In this document: positions 6,806 to 9,274 of the stretch, in pieces
Numbering within the stretch: position 1 is the stretch's first letter
How the letters are laid out: each line of letters starts with the position of its first letter
NCBI GenBank assembly: GCA_026415275.1
Contig: JAOAHK010000051.1
Coordinates: 603 to 9,876 of the forward strand
Direction of reading: 5' to 3'
Source: Anaerolineales bacterium
Lineage (GTDB): Bacteria > Chloroflexota > Anaerolineae > Anaerolineales > UBA4823
Length of the DNA stretch: 9,274 bases
Made by a program: the position numbers and the translations under genes
The notes under the pieces: model-generated
The model's input: the letters and a program-made list of their open reading frames with translations, nothing else
Databases searched by the model: none
What the model was told of the DNA's origin: nothing

Positions 6806-8289
6806 ACGGGTAACTGAATCACCATCCGACAACCGCCTTCAGGCGAGCTTTCTGCCCAAATGTCGCCGCCGTGCGCCTGCACAACCAGCTTGCAAAACGT
6901 CAAACCCAACCCAGAACCACGTTGCTTAGCGACCTGCCCCGCAACCTGATAAAAGCGTTCAAAGACCTTTTCGCGTTCGGCAGGGGGAATGCCTGGACCG
7001 CTATCGTCCACTTGCACGATCAATTGATCGGCTTGCGGCGCAAAAGCCCTCAGTCGGATCTCCCCGCTGCGCGGCGTGAAATTCAGCGCATTGTCCAGCA
7101 GATTGTGTAAGACGCGCGTCAGCTTCTCTTCATCGCCAACCAAGATGGGCAGATTGGACTCGAGATGAAGGTGAAAGGCAAGTTGTTCGGCAGCACAGCG
7201 CGGTTGATACTCTTGAAAAATCGCCAGCATCCATTCGGAGACATTAATCGCCTGCTTGTCGAGTTCAACGCCGCTTTCTTCCATGCGGGTAATTTCCAGC
7301 ACGCGGTCGGTCAGCTTGAGCAAGCGGTTCGTTCCTTGTTGAGCGATTTCCACGGCGCGCCGAAGGATGTCCTTCGGCGGTGATTCTTCTTTCTCCACCG
7401 TTGCTGCTATTACTTCCAAGGCGCTCAGCACCGTTCCAATTGGCGAGCGCAGGTCGTGTACTAACGTTTCGGTCATCAGTTCGCGCTGGTGGCTTTGCAA
7501 TGCCATCTTTTGGATGCGTTGTTCACTTTGTTGGATTTGTTCGCTCAACAAGCGGTTTTGCACTGCCACCGCAACCTGCCCGGCCAAGGTTTGCAGAAAT
7601 TCAAGGTCTTCGTGAGTAAAAGAGGTGAAGGGAGAGTACGAGAAAACTGCCAGACAGCCTAAGACACGATTGCCCATTAACAGCGGCACACCCATCCAAG
7701 CTGAAAGTGGTTCTTCGCCCAAGGGCAGACCAATCCGCTTGAGTTCTTGATGAGCCTGCTCGGGCAACAGGATGGCGCGTCGCTCAAGAATGACGCGGTC
7801 AGTCAAACGGTTTGCCAAGGGACGCACTGTCCAATAGACAATTTGTCCGCTCTTAACTGCGATTGGGTACCAAATCTGGTTGTTAGGTTCGTCGTAGAGA
7901 GCCACATAAAAATTATCCACCCCAAGCTGTTGACGCACGCGTTGCTGGATGGCGATCAAGATTTCATCGAGCTGAGCGGCATTTTGCATTGCTTGACTGA
8001 TGGCGCTTAAGGTGGATAATTGTTGGTCTTGCTGGTGCGCTTTCTGCCGCAGATCGCGCAAACTTAGAGTTGTCTCAGTTAGCAGAACAAAGAGCAACGC
8101 CATGGCGCTCAGCCAATAGCGATCTGGGCGCTGAGAGAGCAAAAAGATAAAAAGCATGAGGATCAAAAACGCAGCTAGCAGAGAGCGCCGGAGGGCGGGT
8201 GTCCCGTCTGCAGCGCTTTGCGCTTGCTCGGTTTTTTCGGGCTCAGAGGCTATGCCGGCAGACTTTTCGAAAGGGGAACGGCTCTCCAT
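6754..8289 (-). CDS. Membrane histidine kinase with GAF, HisKA and HATPase_c domains
   Basis: The 511-residue sensor kinase starts at the ATG at 8289-8287, 10 nt after the TPR gene stop, with TAAGG (8302-8298) 8 nt upstream. The frame is open further up to 8556, but that extension lies on the TPR gene and reads as Arg/Pro-rich junk. Layout: a polar N terminus (1-34), two membrane helices near 35-52 and 58-71 with only about five residues between them, a short coiled linker, GAF (about 88-250), HisKA with TLVHDLRSP (phospho-acceptor His278), and HATPase_c with NLLDN (396-400), G1 box DDSGPGI (428-434) and G2 box GSGLGL (458-463). With almost no outside loop, signals probably reach it through the cytoplasmic GAF, the membrane itself or a partner protein. 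No response regulator adjoins it here. The catalytic boxes are complete. Confidence 0.93.
   Translation of the reverse strand: MESRSPFEKSAGIASEPEKTEQAQSAADGTPALRRSLLAAFLILMLFIFLLSQRPDRYWLSAMALLFVLLTETTLSLRDLRQKAHQQDQQLSTLSAISQAMQNAAQLDEILIAIQQRVRQQLGVDNFYVALYDEPNNQIWYPIAVKSGQIVYWTVRPLANRLTDRVILERRAILLPEQAHQELKRIGLPLGEEPLSAWMGVPLLMGNRVLGCLAVFSYSPFTSFTHEDLEFLQTLAGQVAVAVQNRLLSEQIQQSEQRIQKMALQSHQRELMTETLVHDLRSPIGTVLSALEVIAATVEKEESPPKDILRRAVEIAQQGTNRLLKLTDRVLEITRMEESGVELDKQAINVSEWMLAIFQEYQPRCAAEQLAFHLHLESNLPILVGDEEKLTRVLHNLLDNALNFTPRSGEIRLRAFAPQADQLIVQVDDSGPGIPPAEREKVFERFYQVAGQVAKQRGSGLGLTFCKLVVQAHGGDIWAESSPEGGCRMVIQLPVQPLATTSTLPESPIGG
7358..7379. repeat. 22-bp inverted repeat inside the minus-strand kinase gene
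   Basis: CGCCGAAGGA and TCCTTCGGCG form perfect 10-bp arms around a 2-nt centre (TG). It lies within the HisKA region of the minus-strand kinase, over the codons for PPKDILRR. No T-run follows on either strand, so it is not a standard terminator. It may be only codon coincidence. Confidence 0.6.
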
Positions 8290-8299
8290 CCAATTTGCC

Positions 8300-9274
8300 T
8301 TAGGGGGTAGCGGTTTTGGCAGGGGTTGGTGAAGGCGTGCGTTGCGGCGTGGGAGATGTGCGCGGCGGGGAAGAGGTGGGGGTCGCTGTCGCCAAAAAGC
8401 TCTGCGCCGTGCGCCGCCACTCGGTTGGCACATCTTGAACAGGCAGTTGGAGCAGGGCTGACCAGTCGCGTTGAACGAAGGACTTTTGCTCCAAAGCGCG
8501 ATAAGCCTGTCCACGCCAGTAAAACAGCGCAGCTTTTTCACGATTGCTCTTGGCAAACTCGGCAGCGTAATTGAATTGCTTTTCTGCTGCTTCCAAACGT
8601 CCGGCTTGAAGGAAAGCGCGACTCAACGCTAAATGATAGGCGAACCAGAGGGGAGAGCGTTGGGCATTGGCGGTTTGGAACAGGGCAGATTGCGCCGCGC
8701 TGAAGTCGTTGACTGCCTTCTGTCCCTCACCCAGTTCGAGATAGAGGCAACCGCGGATCAGATGTGCCCAAGCGTCGTCTTTCCTTAACTCAAGGGCGCG
8801 ATCCAAGGCTTGCAAGGCTTCTTGCGCCCTCTTGGGGATTGGAAGATCAACGAGCAGGGCAGTGATGAGGTATTCTTGGGTAGCCAAACCAACTAGGGCT
8901 CTGCCATACAACACATAAGCGTCGCTATCTTTCTTCTCGTGGTCCAAATAGATGCCCAGAACCTCCTCGGATTGCTCTAGTTTACCATTCAACAGGGCAA
9001 GCTCACCTAGCAAACGGTAGGCATCTAAGAGTGTGCGGTCTCGCTCGTAGGCAATCTGTGCTTCTTGGTAAGCTTGTTCAATTAGATCTTGTTGAAGTAA
9101 GATTCTCGCTCGCATCAAAGGAGGCAACGGGGAAGAGGGCAAAAGATCATCCGCTTTCTCGACATCCTGTTGGGCTTTCTGAAATTCACCTTGCTTGAGA
9201 TAAACGTTTGCCCGTTCTAAATAGGCTTCTGCCAGGTTGGGGTCAATTTGCAGGGTTTGGTTAAGGTCTGGCAG
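8300..9274 (-). CDS. TPR-repeat protein with Pro/Thr/Ser-rich C-terminal tail (N terminus outside the window)
   Basis: The frame stays open to the window edge, giving at least 324 residues. Codons from 9274 to 9143 read as good TPR sequence (for example IDPNLAEAYLERANVYLKQG), so a TTG at 9142 is not the true start. About six or seven helix-turn-helix repeats are visible, with typical AYxxLGxxxLxxGxxxxA spacing, for example AHLIRGCLYLELGEGQKAVNDF and LALSRAFLQAGRLEAAEKQFNYA. Such arrays act as protein-binding scaffolds. The last 30 residues are a low-complexity Thr/Pro/Ser tail. Similar tails are often found on exported proteins of Chloroflexota, but without the N terminus a signal peptide cannot be checked. 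The gene ends with TAA (8302-8300), 10 nt before the kinase start, so the two are likely co-transcribed and perhaps functionally paired. Molecular function is unknown. Confidence 0.88.
   Translation of the reverse strand: MPDLNQTLQIDPNLAEAYLERANVYLKQGEFQKAQQDVEKADDLLPSSPLPPLMRARILLQQDLIEQAYQEAQIAYERDRTLLDAYRLLGELALLNGKLEQSEEVLGIYLDHEKKDSDAYVLYGRALVGLATQEYLITALLVDLPIPKRAQEALQALDRALELRKDDAWAHLIRGCLYLELGEGQKAVNDFSAAQSALFQTANAQRSPLWFAYHLALSRAFLQAGRLEAAEKQFNYAAEFAKSNREKAALFYWRGQAYRALEQKSFVQRDWSALLQLPVQDVPTEWRRTAQSFLATATPTSSPPRTSPTPQRTPSPTPAKTATP

Noticed and set aside
6834..6845. CGCC-TTCA-GGCG hairpin near the convergent kinase ends as a terminator
   Set aside because: The stem is only 4 bp, has no T-run on either strand, and lies inside the minus-strand kinase coding region.
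8303..8392. Low-complexity stretch as a DNA tandem repeat
   Set aside because: It is explained by the Thr/Pro/Ser-rich codons at the end of the TPR protein; no regular DNA repeat unit is seen.
8290..8556. N-terminal extension of the minus-strand kinase frame
   Set aside because: It lies on the TPR gene in another frame and gives low-quality Arg/Pro-rich sequence; the ATG at 8289 with TAAGG upstream is a better start.
1..9274. Search for tRNA, rRNA, CRISPR, transposase, phage or defence genes
   Set aside because: No matching sequence or structure was noticed by eye; coding regions account for essentially the whole window.

Overview
The window looks like an ordinary chromosomal segment of a bacterium, most likely a Chloroflexota member close to Anaerolineae. 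That placement is an inference from protein style: a GT-C-like membrane protein, paired PlsC-type acyltransferases ending in LPPxxRGVY, large GAF/PAS histidine kinases, and a TPR protein with a Pro/Thr/Ser-rich tail. Composition is moderate, slightly above 50% GC by eye. Coding density is nearly complete. I found no tRNA, rRNA, CRISPR array, insertion sequence, phage gene or clear terminator, and no gene-free stretch longer than 300 bases.

The plus strand (1-6805) carries five tightly packed genes that look like one operon. They are a multi-pass membrane protein entering from the left with a disturbed reading frame, cytidylate kinase (cmk), two different PlsC-type acyltransferases, and a very large membrane histidine kinase (about 1115 aa). 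The junctions are a 14-nt overlap, a 3-nt gap, a 1-nt overlap and a 16-nt gap, so translational coupling is likely. The cmk plus plsC part links CMP/CDP recycling with phosphatidic acid formation, the two inputs for CDP-diacylglycerol and hence phospholipids. The kinase at the end of the same transcript could be related to envelope state, but nothing in the sequence proves this.

The minus strand (9274-6754) carries a TPR protein, cut by the window edge, followed after 10 nt by a second, smaller membrane histidine kinase (511 aa). The two kinase genes converge and their 3' coding ends overlap by 52 bp, leaving no intergenic terminator. Neither kinase has a response regulator inside the window.

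The points most worth a second look are the frame break at the left edge, the HX4E (instead of HX4D) acyltransferase motif in the first PlsC-like protein, the overlapping convergent kinases, the C-terminal motif shared by the two acyltransferases, and a 22-bp inverted repeat inside the minus-strand kinase gene. I did not find a convincing novel system such as defence, a mobile element or a new RNA.
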